Source of the DNA: Nocardiopsis sp. CNT312
GTDB lineage: Bacteria; Actinomycetota; Actinomycetes; Streptosporangiales; Streptosporangiaceae
Direction of reading: 5' to 3'
NCBI RefSeq assembly: GCF_000515115.1
Contig: NZ_AZXF01000010.1
Coordinates: forward strand, 124,001 to 188,000
DNA length: 64,000 nucleotides
The notes below the pieces were generated by a model, which had not been told where the DNA came from, searched no databases, and worked only from the letters and a program-made list of their open reading frames with translations. Made by a program: the position numbers and the translations under genes. Below are positions 7,760 through 17,208 of this stretch, piece after piece (within the stretch, counting starts at the first letter, position 1; every line of letters starts with the position of its first letter).

Positions 7760-10700
7760 TCAGCCCCTGCGTTCGATCTTCTGGCTGATCACCTGGGAGA
7801 TGCCGTCACCCTTCATCGTGACGCCGTAGAGGGCATCGGCCGCCTCCATGGTGCGCTTCTGGTGGGTGATGACGATCAGTTGGGACGAGGCGCGCAACTC
7901 CTCGAAGATCACCAGGAGCCGTTGCAGGTTGGTGTCGTCCAGCGCCGCCTCGACCTCGTCCATCACATAGAACGGCGACGGCCGCGCCTTGAAGATCGCC
8001 GCCAGGAAGGCCACCGCGGTCAGTGACCGCTCCCCGCCCGACAGCAGGGACAGCCGCTTGACCTTCTTGCCCGGGGGACGGGCCTCCACCTCGATCCCGG
8101 TGGTCAGCATGTCCTCCGGTGCGGTGAGCAGCAACCGCCCCTCCCCGCCGGGGAACAGTCGGCCGAAGATCGCCGCGAACTCACGCTCCACGTCCAGGTA
8201 GGCGTCCGAGAACACCTCCTGTACCCGGGCGTCCACCTCCTGCACGATGTCCATCAGGTCCCGGCGGGTCTTCTTCAGGTCCTCCAACTGCGCGTTGAGG
8301 AAGGAGTGCCGCTCCTCCAGCGCGGCGAACTCCTCCAGCGCCAACGGGTTGATCTTGCCCAACTGGTTGAGCCGCCGCTCGGCAGCCTTGGCCCGTTTGA
8401 CCTGCACGTCACGGACGTAGGGGAGCGGCACGGCGTCCTCCCCCGCGTCCGCGGCCGGCGGCACCGGCACCCTGGGCCCGTACTCGGCCACCAGTGTGGG
8501 CACGTCCACACCCATCTCGTCGACGGCCCTGGCCTCGAACTGCTCCAGACGCATGCGCCGTTCAGCACGGGCCACCTCGCCGCTGTGCGCCGAACTGGTG
8601 AGCTTCTCCAACTCCACCGACAGTTCACGCACCCGGGCGCGCACGGTCTTCAGCTCGGCGTCGCGGGCCTCCTTGGCCGACTCGGCGTCGGCCCGCTCGG
8701 ACTCGGCGGCGGCCAGCGACACGGCGATCCGGCCCAGGGCCAGGCGCGCGCTCTCGGCGACCGCCTCGGAGACGGTGGCCTGCGCGGCGCGGGCCCGGCG
8801 ACGCTCGGCGGCCTGCGCCGCGGCCCGGCGCTCCTGCTCGGCTTGGGCCCGCAGGGTGTCGGCCCGGCCCGCCAGGGAGCGGGCTCGCTCCTCCGCGGTG
8901 CGCACCGCCAGCCGGCGCTCCACCTCGGTGGCGCGGGCGCGCGAGGTCTGGGCGGCCAGGGAGTCTCGGGTGTCGGCGTCGGGAGCGTCCTCCTCGATGG
9001 AGGCGGCCATCTCCTCGGCCTCGGCGAGCTCCTCCTCCAGACGGACCAGCTTGGCGGTGTCCTCCTCCAACGCGGTGGCCGCCTTGGCGGCGGAGGAGGC
9101 ACAGCGCCGCGCCTCCGCCTCGGCCGACCTGGCCTGACCCGAGAGCGTGCCCATCCGCTGCGCGGTCTCGTTGCGCCTGCGCTCCCCCTGGCGGCGGCGG
9201 GCGGCGAGCTCGTCCGCCGCCCCGACGAGTTCGGCGCGCTCGTGCTGTTTGGCCTCCAGCGCCACGACGGCCCGTTTGGCCGCCTCGGTGGCCTCCTCCA
9301 GCCGCTGCCCCGCCTCGTCCACGGCCGCCTGGACCTCCAGCAGGCTGGGCGCGGCCGCCGATCCTCCGTAGACGAACGCGGCACCGAACACGTCGCCTTC
9401 CGGTGTGACCGCACGCACACCGGGCAGCGCGGCGACCAGGCGTCGGGCTCCGTCGGCGTCCGCGGCCAGGGCGGTCCGGTCGAGCAGGGCGGTGACCGCC
9501 CCCTCCAGGTGGTCGGGTGCGGTCACCGCGTCGACCGCGTAGCGCACCCCTGCGGGCAGTTCGGGCCACTCGCTCCGGGCGTGTGCGGGCACGGCTCCGG
9601 CGATCACGACGCCCGCCCTGCCCGCGTCCCGTGCGCGCAACAGCGCGACAGCGGCCAGTGCGGTCTCCGGGGTGTCCACGGCCACGGCACCCGCAGCCAG
9701 TCCGAAGGCGGCGGCGACGGCGGTCTCGCGGCCGGGTTCGACCTGGACCAGTGCGGACACTGCGCCCAGCAGGCCGGACGGCCCCTCCTCCAGGAGGGCA
9801 GCGGCTCCGTCCTTGTGCGCCAGGCCCAGTTCGAGCGCCTCCTTGCGGGCGACCAGCGCGGTGCGCTCCGCCTCCGCCCCGCGCTCCGCGTCGCGCAGAG
9901 CGCCGAGTTCGGCGTCGACCGCGGCCAGGGCCTGGGCGGCGCGCTCCTGCTCCGTGTCGAGTTCGGCGTCGCCCTCGTCCAGCCCCGCGGACTCCTGCGA
10001 CGCCGTCTCGTACTCGGCGCGGGCCTCGGCCGCGTGTTCGGCGGCCTGCCTGGCGGCCTCCTCCAGGCGGACGGCCTCCTCCCGTCCCTCCCCCAAACGG
10101 GCGCTCAGGTTCTCCACCCGCACCCCCAGACGCACGATCCCCTCGCGGCGTTCGGCGGCGGCCCGCGCGGCGGCCTCCAGGCGGCGCTCCTCACGGTGCA
10201 GGGCGTCCTCTGCGGCGGCCCGTTCCCCGACGGTGGTCTCCAGAGCCTCCCGGGCCTCCTCCAGGCGGGCGAGCAGCTCCTCCTCCTGGGCGGCGGCCTC
10301 GTCGGCCTCCGCCTCCAGCTCGTCGGGGTCGCGGCGGTTCACGGGTTCTTCGGCGGCCGAGGTGAGCAGGTTGCGGCGGCGCTCGTCGGCCAGGCCCCGG
10401 ACTGCGTCGAGGCGCTCGGTGAGGCGTGACAGGGCATGGTAGGTCTCGGAAGCCCGGGTCAGGACGGGGGCGGCCTCGGCTGCCTGGGACTCCAGGGAGT
10501 TCTCCCGCTCCTGGGCCTGGGCGAGGGCCTCCTCCGCGGCCCGGCGGCGCTGGCGCACCTCCTTCTCGTCCGCTTCCTCCTGGGCCAGCCGCTCGGTGAG
10601 GCCCACGATGTCGTCGGCCAGCAGGCGCAGGCGGGCGTCGCGCAGGTCGGCCTGGATGACGGCGGCCCTTCTGGCGAGTTCGGCCTGGCGGCCCAGGGGC

Positions 10701-11308
10701 TTGAGCTGGCGGCGCAACTCCACCGTGAGGTCCGTGACGCGGTCCAGGTTGCCCTGCATCGCGTTGAGCTTGCGGATCGCCTTCTCTTTGCGTTTGCGGT
10801 GTTTGAGGATGCCGGCCGCCTCCTCGATGAGGGCGCGGCGCTCCTCGGGGCCGGCGTGCAGGACGGTATCAAGCTGTCCCTGGCCGACGATGACGTGCAT
10901 CTCCCGGCCGATGCCGGAGTCGCTCAGCAGTTCCTGGAGGTCGAGGAGTCGGCAGGTGTCGCCGTTGATCGCGTACTCGGATCCGCCGTTGCGGAACATC
11001 GTCCGTTTGAGGGTGACCTCGGTGTAGTCGATCGGCAGGGCGCCGTCGGAGTTGTCGATGGTCAGGCTGACCTCGGCGCGGCCCAGGGCCTGGCGGGTGG
11101 AGGTGCCCGCGAAGATGACGTCCTCCATCTTGCCGCCGCGCAGGGACTTGGCGCCCTGCTCGCCCATCACCCAGGAGAGGGCGTCCACGACGTTGGACTT
11201 GCCGGACCCGTTCGGACCCACCACACAGGTGATCCCGGGTTCGAAGCGCAGCGCGGTGGCCGAGGCGAACGACTTGAAACCACGCAGCGTCAGGCTCTTC
11301 AGGTACAC
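7760..11308 (-). CDS. smc: Chromosome segregation protein SMC
   Basis: An 1182-residue SMC ATPase that loops and compacts the chromosome with ScpA and ScpB. The Walker A motif GPNGSGKS is at residues 31-38. Two long coiled-coil arms flank a hinge near residues 500-660. The C-terminal head has the ABC signature LSGGERSLTA at about 1089 and Walker B FYVMDEVEAALDD. The coils are very rich in Ala, Arg and Glu. I chose the GTG at 11308 because GGAGG lies seven bases upstream and the conserved N-terminus YLKSLTLRGFKSFA begins there. It sits between the mutM/acyP group and the btu/ftsY group, as in related genomes. Confidence 0.97.
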   Translation of the reverse strand: MYLKSLTLRGFKSFASATALRFEPGITCVVGPNGSGKSNVVDALSWVMGEQGAKSLRGGKMEDVIFAGTSTRQALGRAEVSLTIDNSDGALPIDYTEVTLKRTMFRNGGSEYAINGDTCRLLDLQELLSDSGIGREMHVIVGQGQLDTVLHAGPEERRALIEEAAGILKHRKRKEKAIRKLNAMQGNLDRVTDLTVELRRQLKPLGRQAELARRAAVIQADLRDARLRLLADDIVGLTERLAQEEADEKEVRQRRRAAEEALAQAQERENSLESQAAEAAPVLTRASETYHALSRLTERLDAVRGLADERRRNLLTSAAEEPVNRRDPDELEAEADEAAAQEEELLARLEEAREALETTVGERAAAEDALHREERRLEAAARAAAERREGIVRLGVRVENLSARLGEGREEAVRLEEAARQAAEHAAEARAEYETASQESAGLDEGDAELDTEQERAAQALAAVDAELGALRDAERGAEAERTALVARKEALELGLAHKDGAAALLEEGPSGLLGAVSALVQVEPGRETAVAAAFGLAAGAVAVDTPETALAAVALLRARDAGRAGVVIAGAVPAHARSEWPELPAGVRYAVDAVTAPDHLEGAVTALLDRTALAADADGARRLVAALPGVRAVTPEGDVFGAAFVYGGSAAAPSLLEVQAAVDEAGQRLEEATEAAKRAVVALEAKQHERAELVGAADELAARRRQGERRRNETAQRMGTLSGQARSAEAEARRCASSAAKAATALEEDTAKLVRLEEELAEAEEMAASIEEDAPDADTRDSLAAQTSRARATEVERRLAVRTAEERARSLAGRADTLRAQAEQERRAAAQAAERRRARAAQATVSEAVAESARLALGRIAVSLAAAESERADAESAKEARDAELKTVRARVRELSVELEKLTSSAHSGEVARAERRMRLEQFEARAVDEMGVDVPTLVAEYGPRVPVPPAADAGEDAVPLPYVRDVQVKRAKAAERRLNQLGKINPLALEEFAALEERHSFLNAQLEDLKKTRRDLMDIVQEVDARVQEVFSDAYLDVEREFAAIFGRLFPGGEGRLLLTAPEDMLTTGIEVEARPPGKKVKRLSLLSGGERSLTAVAFLAAIFKARPSPFYVMDEVEAALDDTNLQRLLVIFEELRASSQLIVITHQKRTMEAADALYGVTMKGDGISQVISQKIERRG

Positions 11309-11754
11309 CCACACCTCCCACACCGGCCGCCGTACCCAGCCGAACACACAGGCGGACGGGCCGTCTGCTGTTCATGTATACGCTGCCGGGCGTTCGGCTG
11401 GCCACCCAAGGGTGCCACGAAGCCGGAGGTGAGCGGCGCGATTCGCGCCGAGAGGGCCGGCCCACGGTTCCGGCGGGTGAGGGGGATGGCCGGCGGACAC
11501 CGAAGGATTGCGACGCGGCCCGCCGGGTACAACAGTCGTTAAATAAGCCGCAAAGGAAAAAGAAAAGAGTGCGGAGAAGGGCCACCTCGCGGCGCGGAGG
11601 CCTTCTCGGGTCCGGTGGGACGCCGGGGCGCGGATCCGCGGCGATGGGTGAGAACCCCTCAGGGACGCCTGTGGTGGTGCGTACGGCGTCCCGTCAGTGG
11701 TTCACACGCGGCGCCCTGCGTCCGAACGGAGCTCGGTGGGCTCGACAGCGCTGG
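11309..11754. other. Intergenic region upstream of smc
   Basis: No convincing gene. The only AT-rich patch, near 11530-11575, contains runs of A and a TTAAATAA stretch and may hold the smc promoter. I see no conserved RNA or clear hairpin. Confidence 0.4.
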
Positions 11755-11946
11755 TCAGGCGAGCGCGGGCTCGCGGTCGGTCGCGTTGGCGGCGACGTCG
11801 GTTACGGCCATGCTGAGCTGGTCGTTGCGGGCCTGGAGACGGCTGATCTCGTCCTCGAGGTCGCGCACTCGGTTCTGAAGTCGTCGCATCTCCTGGACCA
11901 TACGAGGGTCGGAGCCGCCGACGTGGCCAAACAGAGCCTTCGCCAT
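11755..11946 (-). CDS. Small conserved coiled-coil protein
   Basis: A 63-residue protein beginning MAKALFGHVGGSDPRMVQEM. The middle (residues about 18-48) is a heptad-patterned helix (MRRLQNRVRDLEDEISRLQA), followed by an Ala/Asp/Glu tail. I recall near-identical small proteins at this position near smc and acyP in other actinobacteria, but they have no assigned function. I chose the ATG at 11946 because the conserved start is there and GGAGG is about ten bases upstream. It may form a dimer or a helical adaptor. Confidence 0.8.
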   Translation of the reverse strand: MAKALFGHVGGSDPRMVQEMRRLQNRVRDLEDEISRLQARNDQLSMAVTDVAANATDREPALA

Positions 11947-12287
11947 GATGTGGGTCCTCCACACTGAGTGACCAGTGGTAACGTGCGCGCGCAAGACCCC
12001 GCAGCACTCGGCTGGTGCCCGGTTCCACGGGTGGAAATCATGCGCGATGTGCCTTCAAGAGTCTCACTCCGCGCACCGCTGGTCAAGATTGGATTACGAC
12101 AGTCGCCGGCCACCGTGCTCCGGACCGAAGAGACCCGGGCACGTGAGGCCGCACGATCCGAACATGATCCGCCCCCTGTGCTGCGCGCCCTTGCAGGACA
12201 CGCGCGGAGCGGACAGATCCGCCGCCGACGGCCCCGTGGACCCCTGATCGGACGGCAGGCCCGAATCGCGTTACGTCACAAGCATAC
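11947..12287. other. Intergenic region between acyP and the small coiled-coil gene
   Basis: About 340 bases with no plausible coding frame on either strand and no obvious hairpin. It probably carries the promoter of the small coiled-coil gene on the minus strand. Confidence 0.4.
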
Positions 12288-12581
12288 TCACCGCTCGACG
12301 AATCCGGTGAACGTCCCCCCAGGAGAAGCCCAACGTTCCACCACGGAGTCCACCCTTCCCGGTGCCAGACCGCCCTTCAGGTGCTCCAGGAGCCGTTCGC
12401 AGTCTCCCCTCGACCCTTCGGCGACCACCTCGACCCGGCCGTCGGCGAGGTTGGTCGCCGCGCCCGTGAGCCCCAGTTCCAACGCTCGGGACCGCGTCCA
12501 CCAGCGAAAACCCACGCCCTGAACCCGGCCGCGCACCCACGCGGTGAGCCGGACGGCTTCGGTGCCGCTCTCCACGACCAA
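12288..12581 (-). CDS. acyP: Acylphosphatase
   Basis: A 97-residue acylphosphatase, which hydrolyses the carboxyl-phosphate bond of small acyl phosphates in the cytoplasm. The two signature elements are present: [11 protein letters not shown] with the phosphate-binding Arg, and [15 protein letters not shown] with the catalytic Asn. Length fits the family (about 90-100 residues). It lies in the conserved rnc-mutM-acyP-smc cluster on the same strand. Confidence 0.93.
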   Translation of the reverse strand: MVVESGTEAVRLTAWVRGRVQGVGFRWWTRSRALELGLTGAATNLADGRVEVVAEGSRGDCERLLEHLKGGLAPGRVDSVVERWASPGGTFTGFVER

Positions 12582-12653
12582 CCTCTTCCCTTACCTCAAA
12601 GAGACACATTCCTCACCAACACCTGGAAAACCGCCGATCGAAGCACCGGCCCC

Positions 12654-13502
12654 TCACGGAACGCGCGGCGGCTGGCATCGGGGACAACTGAACGATGAGC
12701 GGTTCATGAACGACTCCCGGACGATGAGCGCACCGCAGCGCCCGCAGGGCCGGTCGCGGCGGCCGTAGGCGTTCAGTCCGCGCTCGAAGTAGCCGCTGCG
12801 TCCGTTGACGTCGACGTAGAGGCCGTCGAAGGTGGTCCCGCCGACCTCCAGTGCCTCGTTCATCACCTCGCGCACGTGCCCCAGCAGTTCCATGGCCCGG
12901 TCCCGGGAAAGCTCCCGCGTGGGGGCGGACCAGTGCAGCCGCGACCGCCACAGCGCCTCATCGGCGTAGATGTTGCCCACACCGCTGACGAGCGACTGGT
13001 CCAGCAGTGCCCGCTTGACCTCGGTCCGCCGCGCGCGCAGGGCGTGGACGAACTCCTCGGCCGCGAAGGCGCCGTCCAGGGGGTCGAGGGCGATGTGGTC
13101 CACGGAGGACGGCACGTCCGCGCGCTCACCGGGCACGTCCACCCGCACGTGTCCGAAGGTGCGCTGGTCGACGAAGCGCACCTCGTTACCGCAGGACAGG
13201 GGGAAGCGCACCCTCAGGTGCCGCTCGTCGGGTTTTCCCGCGGGCTGGACCAGCATCTGCCCGCTCATCCCCAGGTGCGCCAGCAGCATCTCACCGCTAT
13301 CCAGCACCAGCCACAGGTACTTGCCGCGTCGGCACGCGGCCGTGGCCACCCTGCCGCGGAGGCGGGCGGTGAAGTCGACGGCCCCCGGCACGTGGCGGCG
13401 CACCGACCTGGGGTGCAGGACCTCGGCCTCACCGATGGTCCTGCCCAGCATGTGCTCGGCCAGGCCCCGGCGCACGACCTCGACCTCGGGGAGTTCGGGC
13501 AC
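12654..13502 (-). CDS. mutM: Formamidopyrimidine-DNA glycosylase (MutM/Fpg)
   Basis: A 282-residue bifunctional base-excision enzyme that removes 8-oxoguanine and formamidopyrimidines and nicks the abasic site. After the GTG at 13502 the mature protein starts [13 protein letters not shown], with the catalytic N-terminal Pro and Glu. [10 protein letters not shown] supplies the conserved loop. The C-terminus carries a zinc finger with CGRCG and CPRCQ pairs around a DNA-binding Arg. The start codon is one base after the rnc stop, so the two are translationally coupled. Confidence 0.96.
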   Translation of the reverse strand: MPELPEVEVVRRGLAEHMLGRTIGEAEVLHPRSVRRHVPGAVDFTARLRGRVATAACRRGKYLWLVLDSGEMLLAHLGMSGQMLVQPAGKPDERHLRVRFPLSCGNEVRFVDQRTFGHVRVDVPGERADVPSSVDHIALDPLDGAFAAEEFVHALRARRTEVKRALLDQSLVSGVGNIYADEALWRSRLHWSAPTRELSRDRAMELLGHVREVMNEALEVGGTTFDGLYVDVNGRSGYFERGLNAYGRRDRPCGRCGALIVRESFMNRSSFSCPRCQPPRVP

Positions 13503-13503
13503 G

Positions 13504-14250
13504 TCAGCTCCGTTTCCGTCCCTGCTCGCCAGCGGCCTCCGCAGCGGCGTCAGTCTTCGCTCGGATGGCCTTCCACGCGGCCTCGGCCGCCTGCTGCTCG
13601 GCCTCCTTCTTGCTGCGCCCCTCGCCCAGCCCGTAGCTCTCCCCGGCGACCCTAACCGTCGCCCGGAAGGTCTTCTGGTGGTCGGGGCCGCTCTCGTCGA
13701 CGTGGTACTCGGGCACACCCAGCAGTTCGGCCGCGGTCAGCTCCTGGAGGGAGGTCTTCCAGTCGAGTCCCGCACCCAGGCCGGAGGCGGTGGCGATGAG
13801 CGGGTCGAAGAGCCGGTGGACGAACTCGGAGGCGACGTCGAGGCCGCGGTCCAGGTAGACGGCGCCGATGATGGCCTCAAGCGTGTCCGCGAGGATCGAG
13901 GACTTGTCGCGCCCTCCGGTGCCCTCCTCGCCCCGGCCGAGCCGGATGAAGGAGCCGATGCCCAGGCCGCGGGCCACGTCGGCCAGGGCCCGCATGTTGA
14001 CGACGGCGGCGCGGAGCTTGGCCAACTGGCCCTCCGGCAAATCCGGATGCTTGCGGAAGAGGGTGTCGGTCACCACCAGGCCGAGCACCGAGTCGCCGAG
14101 GAACTCCAGGCGCTCGTTGGTGGGCAGCCCGCCCTTCTCGTAGGCGTAGGAGCGGTGGGTCAGCGCCCGGAGTGCGATGGCGGGGTCGACCTCGACCCCG
14201 ACGGCCTTGTGGAACGATGCGGTCTCGGCCGCGGAGAGTTGACTTGCCAC
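13504..14250 (-). CDS. rnc: Ribonuclease III
   Basis: A 248-residue double-strand-specific endoribonuclease that processes rRNA precursors and other structured RNA. The catalytic signature [16 protein letters not shown] is near residue 45. The second acidic cluster ([13 protein letters not shown]) is near 120. The C-terminal dsRNA-binding domain begins around [11 protein letters not shown] and ends with [16 protein letters not shown]. The GTG at 14250 has GGGAAGAGG upstream. It forms an operon with mutM and follows rpmF. Confidence 0.96.
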   Translation of the reverse strand: MASQLSAAETASFHKAVGVEVDPAIALRALTHRSYAYEKGGLPTNERLEFLGDSVLGLVVTDTLFRKHPDLPEGQLAKLRAAVVNMRALADVARGLGIGSFIRLGRGEEGTGGRDKSSILADTLEAIIGAVYLDRGLDVASEFVHRLFDPLIATASGLGAGLDWKTSLQELTAAELLGVPEYHVDESGPDHQKTFRATVRVAGESYGLGEGRSKKEAEQQAAEAAWKAIRAKTDAAAEAAGEQGRKRS

Positions 14251-14456
14251 TCGGGCCTCTTCCCTGTTCGGACGTGCCTCTCGGGCACGTGGTTCGGGTC
14301 CCCCTGACCGGTACGGGTGCTCGAAAACGAGGTGCTCGTCGCGGGAGCCGCGCTCCCCCGGCAACCACCACGAACTCGGGAACCCGTGCGGGCGCGGGTC
14401 ACTGGTCGGGACGGTGTGGGCCACTCACTCTACAAAGCGGGCCGCGACAACACGTC

Positions 14457-14485
14457 GGGGCGGACCCGCTCGACGGGTCCGCCCC
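14457..14485 (-). terminator. Perfect hairpin after rpmF
   Basis: Twelve-base perfect arms (GGGGCGGACCCG and complement) with a five-base loop, 48 bases after the rpmF stop. It would end the DUF177-rpmF transcript before rnc. Confidence 0.8.
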
Positions 14486-14532
14486 AAGGCGGTTCAAGAA
14501 TCGGGCACCGTGCCCGAAGCCCGGCATGAGCC

Positions 14533-14709
14533 TTACGCCGGGTTGGTGACCTGACGGTTGTTGTAGGTGCCACAGGTCGGGCACGCGATGTGGGGCTGCT
14601 TCGGGTCACGGCAGCGCGGGCAGTTGACCAGCACCGGGCGCGACGCCTTCCACTGGGAACGGCGGGTCCGGGTGTTGCTCCGCGACATCTTCCGCTTCGG
14701 GACGGCCAC
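14533..14709 (-). CDS. rpmF: 50S ribosomal protein L32
   Basis: A 58-residue ribosomal protein beginning [20 protein letters not shown], with the zinc-type cysteine pairs CPRC and CPTC spaced as in four-cysteine L32. The GTG at 14709 is preceded by AGGAGG. It follows the DUF177 gene by about 300 bases on the same strand, the usual yceD-rpmF pairing in bacteria. Confidence 0.96.
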   Translation of the reverse strand: MAVPKRKMSRSNTRTRRSQWKASRPVLVNCPRCRDPKQPHIACPTCGTYNNRQVTNPA

Positions 14710-15012
14710 TTCAATCCTCCTGGGTCACCCCCGCGGTCGCGGGAGGTCACTTATCTGGTCACCGCTCGCCGACACCCCGCAGGTGCCGACGTATCGCACC
14801 ATTCCTGGGCGAAAGTCCCGTACCCACCCGACGAGGTGGGCCATGGGTGCACGCTTCGGTGCGCGGGCCACCCGGCTGGGTCTGGCCTCACACCCGCTCC
14901 ACGTGCGGTCTTCCGTCTCCGGGGCGCTCCCGGCGACGCCGGGCCCGAACCCGGACCACCAAGCGTGTTTCACCTGCCGCCGCAGGGGTCAGACACCCGA
15001 CCGGCCACGGGA
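14710..15012. other. Spacer between DUF177 gene and rpmF
   Basis: About 300 bases. I see only short local inverted repeats (near 14835-14880) and no convincing coding frame. It may contain an independent rpmF promoter. Confidence 0.35.
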
Positions 15013-15585
15013 TCACCGCTCTCCGGGGTCCTCCGCGAGAGTGCGCAGGGCCTCCCAGCGCGGGTCGATCCGCTCGCCGTGCCCGTGCTCGGGACCGGCG
15101 TCGGCGATCTTGGCCCCGCAGTCCGCGCACAGACCGGGACAGTCCGGTTCGCACAGCGGCGAGAGCGGGAGCGTGAGCACGACCGCGTCCCTGACCACGG
15201 GACCGAGGTCGAGCAGGTCGCCCTCTAGATAGTAATCCTCATCCTCGTCGGACGCGTCCCCGCCGGATTCGGCGGCCTCCGCACTCTCGTCCGAGTACCT
15301 GTACAGCTCCTGGAACTCGGCCTCGAAGTCCTCGGAGAGGGGGTCGAGGCAGCGGGAGCACTCCGCGGTGACCCGGCCGCCCGCGGTACCGGTGACCAGG
15401 ACGCCCTCCATCACCGCCTCCAGCCGGAGGTCGAGTGCGATCTCACTGCCCTCGGGCACGCTGGCCATCGCCGTGGAGTAGGCCTCCGGCGCGGCCACGA
15501 GGCGATCGACGGTTCGCATCGACCCCGGCTGGCGTCCCAGCGGACGGGTGTCGACCACGAAGGGGTCACGAGGTTCTAGGGTCAT
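15013..15585 (-). CDS. DUF177 / YceD family protein
   Basis: A 190-residue member of the YceD family, linked in other bacteria and in plant plastids to 23S rRNA accumulation and usually encoded next to rpmF. It has a CSRCL pair near residue 74 and a second cysteine cluster CEPDCPGLCADCG near 150, which probably bind a metal. A long acidic loop lies between them. Followed by rpmF on the same strand, as expected. Confidence 0.9.
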   Translation of the reverse strand: MTLEPRDPFVVDTRPLGRQPGSMRTVDRLVAAPEAYSTAMASVPEGSEIALDLRLEAVMEGVLVTGTAGGRVTAECSRCLDPLSEDFEAEFQELYRYSDESAEAAESGGDASDEDEDYYLEGDLLDLGPVVRDAVVLTLPLSPLCEPDCPGLCADCGAKIADAGPEHGHGERIDPRWEALRTLAEDPGER

Positions 15586-15755
15586 CGCGCTTTCACGAGA
15601 GTTGTGGGAGCAGCCGGCGCGGCGTGTGCGACGGCGGCGCCTGGCGGCCTCGCCGCGGACGCCGGGACCGGCGACGCTCAGGGTCGAACCACGATTCTAC
15701 CTACCATGGAGCCGACCACCCAAATCAGCCGCCCGGGAGACGGGACCGCGCTCTC

Positions 15756-16244
15756 CTACGCGTCCCTGCGCTCGTCGAACTTCTCCCGGAGGCGATCTTC
15801 CACGTAGGGGGTGACCAGGCTGGAGACGTCCCCGCCGTGTTGGGCGATCTCGCGCACCAGGCTGGAGGAGAGGAACGAGTACCGCGGGTTCGCGGTCATG
15901 AAGACGGTCTCCACCCCCGAGAGCCGGTAGTTCATCTGCGCGATCTGCAACTCGTAGTCGAAGTCGCTGACCGAGCGCAGGCTGCGCACGATGGTCTCGA
16001 TGCCGTTCACCCGGCAGAAGTCCACGAGGAGGCCGTCGAACTCTCTGACGCGGACGTTGTCGAACTCGGCGGTGGTCTGCCGGAGCATGTCCAGTTTCTC
16101 CGGGACGGTGAAGAGCCCGCGTTTGTTGACGTTGTTCAGAACCGCGGCGACGACCTCGTCGTACTGTTTGGCGGCTCTGCCGATGATGTCGATGTGACCG
16201 AAGGTGACCGGGTCGAAGGAGCCCGGGCAGACGACACGGCGCAC
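15756..16244 (-). CDS. coaD: Phosphopantetheine adenylyltransferase
   Basis: A 162-residue nucleotidyltransferase that makes dephospho-CoA from 4'-phosphopantetheine and ATP, the penultimate step of coenzyme A synthesis. It begins RRVVCPGSFDPVTFGHIDII with the family's T-x-G-H motif, and RYSFLSSSLVREIA supplies the second nucleotide-binding signature. Length is normal. Start is GTG at 16244. It is next to rsmD, a pairing common across bacteria. Confidence 0.97.
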   Translation of the reverse strand: MRRVVCPGSFDPVTFGHIDIIGRAAKQYDEVVAAVLNNVNKRGLFTVPEKLDMLRQTTAEFDNVRVREFDGLLVDFCRVNGIETIVRSLRSVSDFDYELQIAQMNYRLSGVETVFMTANPRYSFLSSSLVREIAQHGGDVSSLVTPYVEDRLREKFDERRDA

Positions 16245-16383
16245 GGTGGATCGCCCCTCTCAGGAGTCGTTCGGGTACCGCGATCGTAGGGGGTGCCTTT
16301 CACCTCAATCCCGGCAACTCCCATAAAAGGACCTGATAACCCGACGAACAGCCGATATACCCCATCAAGGCCGTCACTGAACG

Positions 16384-16953
16384 TTACCCGGCGGCGGGAC
16401 GCGCGTACCAGAGCACGGCCTCCCCGTACCCCCGCTTGCGGTCGAACTCCAGCCCCTCGGGCCAGGGCGGCGCTGCCCCGCGTTTGGAGCGTTCGACCAC
16501 GACCACGGCATCACGCGCCAGCCAGCCGCGCTCGACCAGATCGGCCAGGACCGCGGCCACGGTGTCGTCGGTGACGGCGTAGGGCGGGTCGGCGAACACC
16601 AGGTCGTAGGGCTCCTCCGGGTTGCCCCCCGCGAGCACGCGCTCGACCCGGTCGGCCGCCAGGCGCGCTCCGGGCAGCCCCAACAACGCGATGTTGCCCC
16701 GCACGACCCGAGCGGCCCTGGTATCGGCCTCCACGAGCAGGGCGTGTGCCGCCCCCCGCGACAGCGCCTCCAGCCCGACCGCTCCGGACCCCGCGTACAG
16801 GTCCAGGACGCGAGTGCCTTCGAGGTCGCCCAGATCGGACCGGACCGAGGCGAAGAGGGCCTCGCGGGCCCGGTCGCTGGTGGGGCGGGTGGTACGGCCG
16901 TCGGGGGCCTCGATACGCCGCCCGCCAACCGCCCCGGAGATGATGCGCGTCAT
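16384..16953 (-). CDS. rsmD: 16S rRNA (guanine966-N2)-methyltransferase RsmD
   Basis: A 189-residue SAM-dependent methyltransferase that modifies G966 of 16S rRNA. The SAM-binding strand LDLYAGSGAVGLEALSRGA is near residue 50, and the catalytic motif DPPY is near 125. Start is the ATG at 16953, where the conserved MTRIISGAVGGRRI begins. Located between recG and coaD on the same strand, as usual in actinobacteria. Confidence 0.96.
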   Translation of the reverse strand: MTRIISGAVGGRRIEAPDGRTTRPTSDRAREALFASVRSDLGDLEGTRVLDLYAGSGAVGLEALSRGAAHALLVEADTRAARVVRGNIALLGLPGARLAADRVERVLAGGNPEEPYDLVFADPPYAVTDDTVAAVLADLVERGWLARDAVVVVERSKRGAAPPWPEGLEFDRKRGYGEAVLWYARPAAG

Positions 16954-17112
16954 GCCCCCACCGTAGCCCGAGCGACGTTCCGAGCCCCACCCGCCTGGCT
17001 CCAGGCCACGGCCGGAAGCAGAGCGAGGGTGCCGCCGGCGTCCGCGTGAGGAGTCTCCCCCGCGGCGAGGAACGAGCCGGGAGGGACCGCGCTGCAGGCG
17101 TCGGTTGAGGGT

Positions 17113-17160
17113 GCTGGCGGGCTGGCGGGCTGGCGGGCTGGCGGGCTGGCGGGCTGGCGA
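17113..17160. repeat. Eight-base tandem repeat (six copies)
   Basis: The unit GCTGGCGG is repeated five times without interruption, followed by a sixth copy with a final A instead of G. It sits in the 255-base spacer between rsmD and recG and is not within a credible gene. An 8-base period cannot keep reading frame, which fits noncoding DNA. Confidence 0.95.
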
Positions 17161-17208
17161 CGAAGACGCCGGCCTCGGGGCCCCGAGCACCGTCCGAGCC
17201 TGCGGGGG

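Noticed and set aside
8306..10429. 707-codon open frame antisense to smc
   Set aside because: The minus-strand SMC has all ATPase motifs and coiled coils; the plus frame is a shadow of its codon bias.
17113..17160. Possible CRISPR or phase-variable coding repeat
   Set aside because: The unit is 8 bases with no spacers, so it is not a CRISPR, and no plausible gene runs through it.
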